50,644 bases of DNA from Halomonas organivorans (GTDB taxonomy: Bacteria; Pseudomonadota; Gammaproteobacteria; Pseudomonadales; Halomonadaceae), in assembly GCF_014192055.1 (NCBI RefSeq), contig NZ_JACHXM010000005.1, positions 221,077 to 271,720 of the forward strand, read 5' to 3'. A program made the position numbers and the translations under genes. The stretch's first letter is position 1. Each line of letters begins with the position of its first letter. Under the pieces are notes generated by a model. The model had not been told where the DNA came from and searched no databases. It was given only the letters and a program-made list of their open reading frames with translations. Below, piece by piece: positions 1 to 11,289 of this stretch.

Positions 1-266
1 TGCGCGATAGCGGTGGGCACGGGCGTGGCTTGCCACCGGAGGCGCCTGTCGGCGCCAATCGCTCAGACAACTGAGCTCCCACAGGGGGGAGTGCCACCGA
101 ACAGGCCTTCGTAGGAGCGCAGCTCCGCTGCGCGATAGCGGTGGGCACGGGCGTGGCTTGCCACCGGAGGCGCCTGTCGGCGCCAATCGCTCAGACAACT
201 GAGCTCCCACAGGGGGGAGTGCCACCGGGCAGGCCTTCGTAGGAGCGCAGCTCCGCTGCGCGATAG
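1..266. repeat. Tandem REP-type repeat, 128-bp period
   Basis: Two nearly identical 128-bp units start at 1 and 129, and a third begins at 257 before diverging after about 10 bases. Each unit ends in GTAGGAG followed by the palindrome CGCAGCTCCGCTGCG, the GGAG-plus-hairpin form of a RAYT-type REP element. Each also carries GGCGCC-N4-GGCGCC, which folds as a second small hairpin. The unit differs from those of the larger arrays further right but shares both hairpin types. No gene lies in this stretch. Confidence 0.85.
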
Positions 267-345
267 CCCTGGGTCGAAGATGCGGCCGTGGCCGCGGCCA
301 TGTTAATATCCGAGTGAATTTCTCAGGAAAATCCACGATATATCC

Positions 346-810
346 ATGCCCAAGCTCAAGATCTTCGTTGGCACCATGTACGGCGGTGCGCTGGATGTCG
401 CCGAGCAGGTCCAGCCACTGTTCGAGGACGCCGGCTACGCGGTCGAGATCCATGACCAGCCGACCCTGGACGATCTCGTCGACTCGCCCACCGACCTGGC
501 GCTGTTCTGCGTGTCCACCACCGGCAGCGGCGACATTCCCGGCAACCTGGTGCCCTTCGTGCGCGACCTGGAGGCTCGGAGCCCGGGGCTCAACGAGCTA
601 CGCTACGGTCTGATCGCCCTGGGCGACAGCTCCTACGTCGATTCCTACTGCGGTGCCGGCCGTGCCCTGGACGAGACGCTGCAGGGCCAGGGGGCTACCC
701 GCCTGGGCGAGCGACTGGAGATCGATGCCATGGAGACCTTCATGGCCGACGACGCGGCCGTGCCCTGGGTCGAGGAGTGGATCGCCAGCCAGCAGCTCAA
801 GGTGGCCTGA
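346..810 (+). CDS. MioC-like short-chain flavodoxin
   Basis: A 154-residue single-domain flavodoxin, probably a cytoplasmic FMN electron carrier. The N-terminal beta strand runs into the FMN phosphate loop GTMYGGA (residues 9-15), which follows the family pattern of T/S-rich loop after a hydrophobic strand. The later FCVSTTGSGDIPGN and LGDSSY segments are the second and third FMN-contact loops typical of flavodoxins. Length matches MioC/YqcA-type proteins (about 145-150 aa). The start has only a weak AGGA about 17 bases upstream. The stop is immediately followed by a small membrane-protein gene, so the two are probably cotranscribed. The redox partner cannot be told from the sequence. Confidence 0.9.
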   Translation: MPKLKIFVGTMYGGALDVAEQVQPLFEDAGYAVEIHDQPTLDDLVDSPTDLALFCVSTTGSGDIPGNLVPFVRDLEARSPGLNELRYGLIALGDSSYVDSYCGAGRALDETLQGQGATRLGERLEIDAMETFMADDAAVPWVEEWIASQQLKVA

Positions 811-811
811 C

Positions 812-1183
812 ATGGGCGCCACCTCGAGTCCGGAGCGGCTCAGCCTGCTGGTCGGGTTGGCGGTGATGATGGCGGCGACCCTGCCGCGCTATCTGGCCGG
901 CGGCCACCAGACGCGGCTCACCCTGATCGTGATGGCGATCGTGGCGGTGCTCGGCGTGGCGCTGGCCCAGTGGCGGCTGCTGGCCGCCGAGGCCCGAGTA
1001 CGCCTGCCGGCGCTGCTGCGCCGCCTGCTGGCCTGCCTGGCCCTGGGCCTGGTGGCGATGGCGGCCTGGCAGCTGGCCGTCGCCGGCTGGGGAGGCTGGG
1101 TGCTGCTCGCCTCCCACGGCACCACCCTGGGCCTGCTGCTGCATGCCGTGGGGCTATGGTGGAAGCCGGTGGCCGAGAGGTGA
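812..1183 (+). CDS. Small four-helix membrane protein, unknown function
   Basis: A 123-residue hydrophobic protein starting one base after the flavodoxin stop codon, which suggests translational coupling. Four likely transmembrane segments are visible, near residues 9-25, 33-55, 66-88 and 92-112, separated by short Arg-rich turns that suggest inside-positive orientation. I recognise no family. I chose this start rather than an upstream in-frame Met because the upstream part overlaps the flavodoxin in another frame and has no membrane-protein character. Confidence 0.65.
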   Translation: MGATSSPERLSLLVGLAVMMAATLPRYLAGGHQTRLTLIVMAIVAVLGVALAQWRLLAAEARVRLPALLRRLLACLALGLVAMAAWQLAVAGWGGWVLLASHGTTLGLLLHAVGLWWKPVAER

Positions 1184-1199
1184 GTCGTTGGGGGTGAAT

Positions 1200-1294
1200 G
1201 GTGAGCGCGCTTTGCGCTTGAGTATGAGTGAGTAGTGAGCGCCGCTTCGCGCCTTGTAAGTGGTAAGTGGCACCACTCACCACTCACCACTCAC
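1200..1294. repeat. CACTCAC heptamer repeat with inverted partner
   Basis: Three tandem CACTCAC heptamers (1274-1294) are preceded by loosely complementary GAGTGAG/GTGAG stretches (about 1200-1245), so the spacer could fold back on itself. It lies between the stops of the convergent membrane protein and ppnN genes and may help end both transcripts. The same heptamer reappears near 27302. Confidence 0.7.
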
Positions 1295-1302
1295 TTACGA
1301 AT

Positions 1303-2664
1303 TCAGCCCAGCGTATAGCAGGGCTCGTACTCGCCGGCGAGCTTCATACGGCCCTGGGCGACGAACGAGTTCAGCAGCTCGTCGAGCTTGGCCATCAGCT
1401 CGGGTTCGGCGCTGAGGCGGAAGGGGCCGTGGGCCTCGATCAGCCTGATGCCGCGCTCCTTGACGTTGCCGGCGACGATCCCCGAGAAGGCCCGGCGCAG
1501 GTTGGCGGCGAGTTCGTGGACCGGCTGATTGCGGTGCAGGGCCAGGCCGGCCATCGACTCGTGGGTGGGCTCGAAGGGCGCCTGGAAATCGCGCGCCACG
1601 GTAAGCCGCCAGTTGTAGTAGAAGGCGTCCTGGCGGGCGCGGCGATACTCGGTGACGCCGTCGATGCCCTTGCGCATGGTGCGGGCTACCTCGATGGGGT
1701 CGTCGATAATGATGTCGTACAGCCGCCGTACCGACTCGCCTAGGGTGTAGACCAGGAACTCGTCGATGCGCCGGAAATAGTCGGCGGAATCGGCCGGGCC
1801 GGTCAGGATCACCGGCAGCTCCATATCGACGTTGTCCGGATGCAGCAGGATGCCCAGCAGGTAGAGGATCTCCTCGGCGGTGCCGACCCCGCCCGGGAAC
1901 ACGATGATGCCGTGGCCGAGACGCACGAAGGCCTCGAGGCGCTTCTCGATGTCCGGCATCACCACCAGCTCGTTGACGATCGGGTTGGGGGCCTCGGCGG
2001 CGATGATGCCGGGCTCCGACACGCCCAGGTAGCGGCCTTCATGGCGTCGCTGCTTGGCATGGGCGACGTTGGCGCCCTTCATCGGCCCCTTCATGGCCCC
2101 GGGGCCACAGCCGGTGCAGATGTCCAGCTCGCGCAGCCCCAGGTGGTAGCCGACGTGCTTGGTGTAGTCGTACTCCTCCCGGGAGATCGAGTGCCCGCCC
2201 CAGCAGACCACCATGCTCGGATCGCGGCTGGGCTTCAGGGTACCGGCCTTGCGCAGGATGTGGAAGACGGCGTTGGTGGTGCCCTCGCCGGTGGTCAGGT
2301 CGAAGCGGTCGTGGGTCTGGATCTCGTTGTAGACGTAGACGATGTCGCGCAGCACCGAGGAGAGGTGCTCGCGGATGCCGCGAATCATCTTGCCGTCGAC
2401 GAAGGCTTCTGCCGGTGCATTGGTGAGCTTGAGCCGTACGCCACGATCCTGCTGGATGACCTCGATGTCGAAATCGGGATAGGTCTCCATCAGGGCCAGG
2501 CCGTCGTCGGTCGGGTTGCCGGAGTTGAGTACCGCCAGCGCGCAGCTGCGCAGCAGATCGTGCAGCCCGCTGCGGGAGGTGTCGTGCAGCCGGTTCACCT
2601 CGTGCTGGGAGAGAATCTCGAGGCTGCCTTCCGGAGAGATGATGCTGGAAATGGTATCGGCCAT
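1303..2664 (-). CDS. ppnN: Pyrimidine/purine nucleotide 5'-monophosphate nucleosidase PpnN (YgdH)
   Basis: A 453-residue protein of the LOG/YgdH family, almost exactly the length of E. coli PpnN (454 aa). PpnN hydrolyses nucleoside monophosphates to base plus ribose 5-phosphate and is a known (p)ppGpp target. The central LOG domain shows GGHSIS, the CGPGAMKGPMKGA segment and the signature PGGVGTAEE (from residue 257), which forms the phosphoribosyl pocket. Flanking N- and C-terminal regions resemble the family's additional domains. An in-frame extension upstream is Arg/Ser-rich and unlike the family, so I take the internal Met of MADTISSIISPEG as start. It is divergent from a LysR gene. Confidence 0.93.
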   Translation of the reverse strand: MADTISSIISPEGSLEILSQHEVNRLHDTSRSGLHDLLRSCALAVLNSGNPTDDGLALMETYPDFDIEVIQQDRGVRLKLTNAPAEAFVDGKMIRGIREHLSSVLRDIVYVYNEIQTHDRFDLTTGEGTTNAVFHILRKAGTLKPSRDPSMVVCWGGHSISREEYDYTKHVGYHLGLRELDICTGCGPGAMKGPMKGANVAHAKQRRHEGRYLGVSEPGIIAAEAPNPIVNELVVMPDIEKRLEAFVRLGHGIIVFPGGVGTAEEILYLLGILLHPDNVDMELPVILTGPADSADYFRRIDEFLVYTLGESVRRLYDIIIDDPIEVARTMRKGIDGVTEYRRARQDAFYYNWRLTVARDFQAPFEPTHESMAGLALHRNQPVHELAANLRRAFSGIVAGNVKERGIRLIEAHGPFRLSAEPELMAKLDELLNSFVAQGRMKLAGEYEPCYTLG

Positions 2665-2818
2665 GCAGCGCGTCCGTGTCACTGAAGAAGGGAAGGGCGG
2701 CGATGCGCCGCCTGTCTCGATGCTATCACGCGACCGGCCGCGGCGCAGCGCTGCGGCGCCTCGGACGAGCTGATAGAATGAGGGCGCCCCGGTCCCCCTG
2801 GCCACGATGCGATCCGCC

Positions 2819-3787
2819 ATGTTCAATGCCCAGTACTTCCGCACCTTCATCACTCTCGTCGAGACCGGCAGCTTCACCCGGACGGCGCAGCGCCTGGAAA
2901 TGACCCAGCCCGGGGTCAGCCAGCACGTCCGCAAGCTGGAGCGCTACCTGGGCAAGTCGCTGATCGATCGCCAGGGGCGTCGTTTCGTCTTGACCGAGGC
3001 CGGGCGTCGCGCCTACGACTACGCCCTCAAGCTGTTCGCCGAGCATGAGCAGTTCCGCCACTCCCTGGACGACGAAAGCCTCGACAGCGGCGAGTGCCGG
3101 ATTGCCTCGCCGGGCAGCGTGGGGCTGATGTTCTACCCCTTCATTCTCGGCCAGCAGCAGATGCATACCGGGCTGACGGTAAGCTACAGCTTTGCCTTCA
3201 ACCACGAGATCGTCACCGACGTGCTGGCCGGCCGTCACGACCTTGGCATCGTCACCGAGGCGGTGCGCCACCCCGAGATCGACTGCGAGGCCTGGCATCA
3301 GGAGTCGCTGTGCCTGGTGGTGCCGGCGGACTTCTCCGGCACCGGGCTCGCCGACCTGATGGCGCTGGGCTTCATCGGCTATTCCGACGGCGTCAATCGG
3401 GCCGGGGGCATGCTGCGCCAGAACTTCCCCGGCGAATTCCGCTCGATGAGTCACTTCCCGCGCCAGGGTTTCACCAACGAGGTGAGCATGGTGCTCGACG
3501 CCGTGGCCCGCGGTCTCGGATTTACCGTGGTCTCCCGGCTGGTGCTCGAGACCTCGCCCTGGCAGCGCCAGGTCAAGGAACTGCCGCTGCCGAACCCGGT
3601 GCAGGAAACCCTTTACCTGATCAGCCGTCGCGGCATGCGCATGCCGCGACGCTACACTCGGCTGCTCGAGGCCTTCCGCGAGCATCGCCTGCACGAGCGC
3701 TACGGCCATGGCGAGCCGAGCCTGGGCGAGAGCGGCGAGCTGGGGCAGGGGCCCCTGGCTCAGGCCAGGGAGGAGAGGGCCGGGTAG
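2819..3787 (+). CDS. LysR-family transcriptional regulator
   Basis: About 322 residues. The N-terminal winged helix-turn-helix reads YFRTFITLVETGSFTRTAQRLE followed by TQPGVSQHVRKLE, the standard LysR DNA-binding signature, with a periplasmic-binding-protein-like effector domain from roughly residue 90. The C-terminal 30 residues are Gly/Glu-rich and look like an extension beyond the fold. A start four codons upstream (2807) is possible; neither has a clear ribosome site. It is divergent from ppnN and convergent with gcvP. Its target and inducer are unknown. Confidence 0.85.
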   Translation: MFNAQYFRTFITLVETGSFTRTAQRLEMTQPGVSQHVRKLERYLGKSLIDRQGRRFVLTEAGRRAYDYALKLFAEHEQFRHSLDDESLDSGECRIASPGSVGLMFYPFILGQQQMHTGLTVSYSFAFNHEIVTDVLAGRHDLGIVTEAVRHPEIDCEAWHQESLCLVVPADFSGTGLADLMALGFIGYSDGVNRAGGMLRQNFPGEFRSMSHFPRQGFTNEVSMVLDAVARGLGFTVVSRLVLETSPWQRQVKELPLPNPVQETLYLISRRGMRMPRRYTRLLEAFREHRLHERYGHGEPSLGESGELGQGPLAQAREERAG

Positions 3788-3827
3788 CGGCGGCTGGACT
3801 GACGCCAAGCGCCGCCCACAATGCAAT

Positions 3828-3851
3828 GCGCCCCGCCGGTTGGCGGGGCGC
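3828..3851. terminator. Terminator-like hairpin between convergent lysR and gcvP
   Basis: A perfect 10-bp G+C stem (GCGCCCCGCC / GGCGGGGCGC) with a GGTT loop lies between the convergent stop codons. The plus side continues TTGTCGTT, a weak T tract; the minus side has none. It probably serves the LysR gene and possibly both. Confidence 0.65.
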
Positions 3852-3872
3852 TTGTCGTTCAGGAGGAGGGGG

Positions 3873-6767
<2,895 letters not shown>

Positions 6768-6809
6768 GGAATACCCTATTGCGAAGTCGTCACCGGGGAC
6801 GGGAAGGAC

Positions 6810-6830
6810 GGGCCCGACGCTGGCGGGCCC
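6810..6830. other. Hairpin in the gcvH-gcvP spacer
   Basis: GGGCCCG / CGGGCCC arms separated by seven bases. With no T tract after it on the minus strand it is more likely a processing or attenuation structure tuning gcvP relative to gcvH than a terminator. Confidence 0.45.
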
Positions 6831-6842
6831 GGCGGGCTGGGA

Positions 6843-7235
6843 TCAGTCGTCGGCGTCGGCCACCGCCTGATAGGCGTCGGCGTCCAGCAGGTCGTTCAGG
6901 GCGCTGGCATCCTCGAGGCGCAGCTTCAGGATCCAGCCCTGCTCGTAGGGTGACTCGTTGAGGGTCTCGGGAGCGTCTTCCAGCTCCTCGTTGACCGCTA
7001 CCACCTCGCCGGCGAGCGGGGCATACAGGTCGGAGGCGGCCTTGACCGATTCGACCACGCCGAACTCATCGCCCTTGGCCAGGGCGGTGCCTACTTCCGG
7101 CAGCTCGACGAAGACCACGTCGCCCAGCGACTGTTGAGCGTGATCGGTGATGCCGATGGTCACCGTGCCGTCGCCATTCTCGAGGATCCATTCATGGCTT
7201 TCGGCGTAGCGAAGATTGGCAGGGATAGCACTCAT
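6843..7235 (-). CDS. gcvH: Glycine cleavage system H protein
   Basis: A 130-residue lipoyl carrier protein. The lipoylated lysine is K65 in VESVKAASDLYAP, the invariant GcvH context, and the ITDHAQQSLGDVVFVELPEVG segment is diagnostic. It shuttles the aminomethyl intermediate between GcvP and GcvT and electrons to lipoamide dehydrogenase. Start supported by AGGA eight bases upstream of ATG; that ribosome site lies inside a palindrome (7240-7255) that may also be an operator. First gene of the gcvH-gcvP unit, divergent from the AGCS symporter. Confidence 0.97.
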   Translation of the reverse strand: MSAIPANLRYAESHEWILENGDGTVTIGITDHAQQSLGDVVFVELPEVGTALAKGDEFGVVESVKAASDLYAPLAGEVVAVNEELEDAPETLNESPYEQGWILKLRLEDASALNDLLDADAYQAVADADD

Positions 7236-7754
7236 GGCATTTTCCTATACGAAAAAGGTTTTCTGATAACGGGGGCATCCTAACGCCCCCGACACCGTTT
7301 GGCGAGCCCCGTAGGGGCGAGAAGGCCGCCGCAAGGCGTCGTACCCTCCATAGCGTAGGCGTCTCGCGCGGCTCTTGCTCGCTCGCCGGCCTGTCATCCG
7401 CTCTGCGGGAACTCTCGGCCCCGCCGCCTCGCAGGTCGGCCAGTCCGCCGACGGGGCTTGCCCGGCCTCGAACGTGTCGCTAGAGTAGCCTGTGTTTCTT
7501 ATAGGAAACAAGTTTCTTTGTTGGTCGTCTCGGGGCGCTCGTCGCCGCGGTGAGCCCGGTGCAGCGTGGTCGTCTATGCTTCGCACTGTGATGCTTCGTA
7601 CTGCGACGGACGGCAATAGCCGAAATTTCCTATAGGAGACTAGAGCGCCAACGGAAGGATCCGCTATGGTACGCGGGTTCGTATCATCGGTGGTATCGCC
7701 CGCCCATGTGGCATGCACGTTGGTGCATAACAATAAGCTTTAGGGAGACAAGAC
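7236..7754. promoter_or_regulatory. Divergent control region between gcvH and the AGCS symporter
   Basis: A 519-bp non-coding region. Three related palindromes occur: TTTTCCTATACGAAAA (7240-7255), GTTTCTTATAGGAAAC (7494-7509) and TTTCCTATAGGAGA (7626-7639), giving the rough consensus TTTCYTATAGGAAA. They are good candidates for operators shared by both transcription directions. A strong hairpin with arms CGGGGGC / GCCCCCG lies at 7270-7291 in the gcvH leader. I searched for the glycine riboswitch core and did not find a convincing match. An open frame across most of this region on the minus strand shows no recognisable protein. Confidence 0.6.
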
Positions 7755-9131
7755 GTGGAAACCTTGACCAATATCCTGTCAGCCATCGAGGGGGTCGTCT
7801 GGGGCCCGCTGATGCTGGTGCTGCTGCTGGGGGTCGGCCTCTACCTGCAGGCCGGCTTGAAAGTGTTGCCCATCCGCAAGCTGGGTATGGGCTTCAAGCT
7901 GCTGTGGCAGGGACGCAGCAGCGCCAAGGGCGATGAAAGCGAGGGTGAGGTATCGCCTTTCAACGCTCTGATGACCTCGCTGTCGGCGACCATCGGCACC
8001 GGCAATATCGCCGGTGTGGCAACCGCCATCTTCCTCGGCGGGCCGGGCGCGGTGTTCTGGATGTGGATCACCGCCCTGGTGGGCATGGCCACCAAGTTCT
8101 CCGAAGCCGTGCTCGCCGTGCGCTATCGTCAGGTCGACGAGGCCGGCGACCACGTCGGTGGCCCGATGTATTACATCCGCAACGGCCTCGGCAAGAAGTG
8201 GGCCTGGATGGGCGGCGCCTTCGCGCTGTTCGGTGCCGTGGCCGCCTTCGGCATCGGCAACACCGTGCAGTCCAACTCGGTGGCCGACGGCCTGGGCGAG
8301 TCCCTCGGGCTGCCGCACTGGATCACCGGCCTGGTGATCATGGTGCTGGCCGGCGCGGTCATCCTCGGCGGTATCAAGCGGATCGCCAAGGTGGCGGGCA
8401 AGCTGGTGCCGATCATGGCGGTGGCCTATATCGTCTGCGGCCTGCTGGTGCTGATCATCAACGCCGACCAGATCGGCCATGCCCTGGGCATGATCTTCGG
8501 CCACGCCTTCACGCCGATCTCGGCGGCGGGCGGCTTCGCCGGTGCGGCGGTGGCCAAGGCCATCCAGTTCGGCGTGGCGCGAGGCGTGTTCTCCAACGAG
8601 GCGGGCCTGGGCAGCGCCCCGATCGCCCACGCCGCGGCCCAGACCAAGAACCCGGTGCGCCAGGGCCTGATCGCCATGCTCGGTACCTTCATCGACACCA
8701 TCGTGGTGTGCTCGATCACCGCCCTGGCGATCCTGACCACCGCCTGGACCTCCGGTGAGACCGGCGCCGCCCTGACCACCATGTCGTTCAACGAGGCGCT
8801 GCCCGGCATCGGCCAGTACGTGGTGTCCTTCGCCCTGGCGGTGTTCGCCTTCACCACCATCCTGGGCTGGGCCTTCTACGGCGAAAAGTGCTTCGAGTAC
8901 CTGTTCGGCGTGGGCGCCATCAAGTACTACCGCGTGATCTACATCCTGGCGATCTTCGTTGGCTCGGTGCTGCCGCTCGGCTTCGTGTGGCTGCTGGCCA
9001 GCGTGTTCAACGCCATGATGGCGATTCCCAACCTGATCGCCCTGGCGCTGCTGTCGCCGGTGGTGTTCAAGCTGACCCGCGACTACTTCGACGGCAAGGA
9101 AGTGCTGCCCGGCGAAGAACTCAACAAGTGA
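7755..9131 (+). CDS. AGCS-family alanine/glycine:cation symporter
   Basis: A 458-residue inner-membrane amino acid:Na+ symporter with about ten hydrophobic segments. Family signatures include SATIGTGNIAGVATAI near residue 80 and GGPGAVFWMWITALVGM with the following charged KFSEAVLAVRYR, plus the conserved FSNEAGLGSAPIAHAAA loop. It starts at GTG, supported by TAGGGAGA seven bases upstream. The gcvT gene follows 66 bp later, so glycine (or D/L-alanine) uptake appears coupled to glycine breakdown. Exact substrate is inferred from context only. Confidence 0.92.
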   Translation: METLTNILSAIEGVVWGPLMLVLLLGVGLYLQAGLKVLPIRKLGMGFKLLWQGRSSAKGDESEGEVSPFNALMTSLSATIGTGNIAGVATAIFLGGPGAVFWMWITALVGMATKFSEAVLAVRYRQVDEAGDHVGGPMYYIRNGLGKKWAWMGGAFALFGAVAAFGIGNTVQSNSVADGLGESLGLPHWITGLVIMVLAGAVILGGIKRIAKVAGKLVPIMAVAYIVCGLLVLIINADQIGHALGMIFGHAFTPISAAGGFAGAAVAKAIQFGVARGVFSNEAGLGSAPIAHAAAQTKNPVRQGLIAMLGTFIDTIVVCSITALAILTTAWTSGETGAALTTMSFNEALPGIGQYVVSFALAVFAFTTILGWAFYGEKCFEYLFGVGAIKYYRVIYILAIFVGSVLPLGFVWLLASVFNAMMAIPNLIALALLSPVVFKLTRDYFDGKEVLPGEELNK

Positions 9132-9197
9132 GCCCTTGGCGGCCGGCCCTGGGCCGGCCGCCCAACCCGATTCCATGGGAAGAGCGATACGACACCG

Positions 9198-10307
9198 ATG
9201 AACGAACCACGCAAGACCCCGCTTTACGACCTGCATCTCGAACTGGGTGGCAAGATGGTGCCCTTCGCCGGCTACAGCATGCCGGTCCAGTACGCGCTGG
9301 GGGTCAAGAAGGAACACGAGCATACCCGCCAGGCCTGTGGCCTGTTCGACGTCTCGCACATGGGCCAGGTGGTGCTGCGCGGCCCGCAAGCCGCCGAGGC
9401 GCTGGAGACCCTGGTGCCCGCCGACCTGGTGGGGCTGGGCGAGGGCATGCAGCGCTACGGCCTGTTCACCGCCGAAGACGGCGGCATCCTCGACGACCTG
9501 ATGATCGTCAACGCCGGTGACCACCTCTACCTGGTGGTGAATGCCGCCTGCAAGGAGCAGGACATCGCGCATCTGCGCCGCGGGCTGCCCCATCACGAGA
9601 TCGAGGTGCTGGATCGCGGCCTGCTGGCCCTGCAGGGGCCCAAGGCGGCAGAGGTCATGGCGCGGCTGTGCCCCGCGGCCTGCGAGATGGTCTTTATGCA
9701 GCATGGCAAGTTCACCATCGAGGGCATCGACGTGTGGATCAGCCGCAGCGGCTATACCGGGGAGGACGGCTTCGAGATCTCGGTGCCCGCCGAGCAGGCC
9801 GAGGCCCTGGCGCGACGCCTGCTCGCCGAGCAGGAGGTCGAGCCGATCGGCCTGGGGGCCCGCGACTCGCTGCGTCTCGAGGCCGGGCTATGCCTCTACG
9901 GCCACGATATCGACACCGGCACCACGCCGGTGGAAGGTGGGCTGATCTGGGCGATCGGCAAGCCGCGTCGCCGCGGCGGCGAGCGCCAGGGCGGTTTCCC
10001 GGGGGCCGACCTGATCCTGCATCAGGTGGCCGAGAAGGATCACCGTCGCAAGCGCGTGGGCCTGCTGGGCGAGGGGCGCGCCCCGGTGCGCGAAGGCGCC
10101 GAACTGTTCGATGCCGAAGGCCATGCCATCGGGGTGGTGACCTCCGGCGGCTTCGGCCCCAGCGTCGGCAAGCCGGTGGCGATGGGCTATGTGGTCATCG
10201 ACCACGCGGCGGTCGACACCACCGTCTATGCCGAGGTGCGTGGCAAGCGCCTGCCGATGGTGGTGAGCAAGATGCCCTTCGTGACGCCCGGCTATTACCG
10301 CGGCTGA
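9198..10307 (+). CDS. gcvT: Aminomethyltransferase, glycine cleavage T protein
   Basis: A 369-residue GcvT that transfers the methylene group from aminomethyl-GcvH to tetrahydrofolate, releasing ammonia. The N-terminal KTPLYDLHLELGGKMVPFAGY and GLFDVSHMGQ segments are classic for the family. SRSGYTGEDGFEI and the LGARDSLRLEAGLCLYGHD segment form the folate-binding half. It lies behind the symporter on the plus strand, separated from gcvHP, but shares the divergent control region. A strong intrinsic terminator follows directly. Confidence 0.97.
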   Translation: MNEPRKTPLYDLHLELGGKMVPFAGYSMPVQYALGVKKEHEHTRQACGLFDVSHMGQVVLRGPQAAEALETLVPADLVGLGEGMQRYGLFTAEDGGILDDLMIVNAGDHLYLVVNAACKEQDIAHLRRGLPHHEIEVLDRGLLALQGPKAAEVMARLCPAACEMVFMQHGKFTIEGIDVWISRSGYTGEDGFEISVPAEQAEALARRLLAEQEVEPIGLGARDSLRLEAGLCLYGHDIDTGTTPVEGGLIWAIGKPRRRGGERQGGFPGADLILHQVAEKDHRRKRVGLLGEGRAPVREGAELFDAEGHAIGVVTSGGFGPSVGKPVAMGYVVIDHAAVDTTVYAEVRGKRLPMVVSKMPFVTPGYYRG

Positions 10308-10340
10308 CCTTATACCGTTATCTACCAAGGTCCGTGCCGA

Positions 10341-10372
10341 CGGCCATCCAGATACCTGGGTGGCCGTTTTTT
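10341..10372 (+). terminator. Intrinsic terminator of the symporter-gcvT unit
   Basis: A 10-bp stem CGGCCATCCA / TGGGTGGCCG with one G-U pair and a six-base loop is followed immediately by TTTTTT and further A/T. This is the clearest rho-independent terminator in the window. Confidence 0.92.
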
Positions 10373-10426
10373 ATTATTGGAATCAAAGGGTTGATAGTGT
10401 CTATCGGACGGTATCGAGGTTTCCCC

Positions 10427-10897
10427 TCAACCTGCCTGGCGCACCGGCACCCGGCTCAGGTGATTGTTCTCGTCGGCGATGCGTTGCAACAGCCGGCATA
10501 GCGTCTCCCGCTCGGCCTCGCTCAAGGGGGCCATGATCTCCTCCTGCACCTCGTCCACCGAAGGCTCGGCGGTGTGGCGCAGCCGTTGACCTTCCTCGGT
10601 CAGGGTGACCAGCATCGAGCGACGATCCTCCGGGTTGCGGCGCCGGGCGATCAGGCCGCGCTCCTCCAGCTTGCGGATCACCACCGCCACGGTATTGCGA
10701 TCCAGCGCCGTATGGCCGCCGAGGGTGATCTGATCGCTGGGACCCAGTTCCTCGAGGGCACAGAGCAGGATGTACTGCAGCTGCGTCAGCTGGTAGGCCT
10801 CGCACTTGCGCAGGAAGATCGCGACGCTGATCTGGTGGCAGCGCCGCAGCAGGCTACCGGGAAAGCGGCTGGCGCTGGTGAAGGGAGCGGTGGTCAT
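10427..10897 (-). CDS. MarR-family transcriptional regulator
   Basis: A 156-residue winged-helix regulator. LTQLQYILLCALEE begins the winged helix, the recognition region reads TALDRNTVAVVIRKLEERGLIAR, and the beta wing has the RNPEDRRSMLVTLTEEG pattern diagnostic of MarR proteins. I start at MTTAPFTSASRFPGS; the in-frame upstream extension is not MarR-like. It is divergent from an aromatic hydroxylase gene with palindromes in the shared spacer, so it most likely represses that gene until an aromatic acid binds. The ligand is not shown by the sequence. Confidence 0.88.
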   Translation of the reverse strand: MTTAPFTSASRFPGSLLRRCHQISVAIFLRKCEAYQLTQLQYILLCALEELGPSDQITLGGHTALDRNTVAVVIRKLEERGLIARRRNPEDRRSMLVTLTEEGQRLRHTAEPSVDEVQEEIMAPLSEAERETLCRLLQRIADENNHLSRVPVRQAG

Positions 10898-11289
10898 GTC
10901 ATGGCGTCTCTTGGTAGTGAAGGCGTCAGGTGCAGCCTGGCGGCGGCCGCATCTCCACGGCAACGGCTGTCGGGGCAGGGGATACCGTAGCAGAGTCGAC
11001 CCTGTCGGGCACCCGACGACGGCGGCCCGGGTGGCGAGCGAGGCACGCCGTCTGGCGGCTTCGGTGGCCAGGGCCGCTGTCGAAACCGCTCTTGGCCTCG
11101 CTGGCGCCAGTCGCCATCGAGCATGAATCCGCTGTGGTGTCGATAAAAGTCTAATTGTTCAGCGTGATATTAATCACAATACTGATCAATATCGTGGTGA
11201 CGAGATAGCGACACCGCTGTCAGCGGCGCCATCGGTTTTCCCATCAACATTAACGAAACCCCGTAGCGCACGGGATGGAGAGCGAGCAG
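10898..11289. promoter_or_regulatory. Divergent control region, marR and mobA-like gene
   Basis: Its right half is A+T-richer than its surroundings. GTGATATTAATCAC (11164-11177, arms GTGAT/ATCAC) is a 14-bp palindrome of the size MarR dimers bind. GATATT (11166-11171) also pairs with AATATC (11188-11193). I see no gene here and no confident sigma-70 promoter. Confidence 0.5.

Noticed and set aside
7236..7754. Possible glycine riboswitch in the gcvH or symporter leader
   Set aside because: A GAGAGTTCCCGC-like stretch on the minus strand recalls the aptamer start, but the CCGAAG...CTCTCAGG core was not found on either strand. A covariance-model search would settle it.
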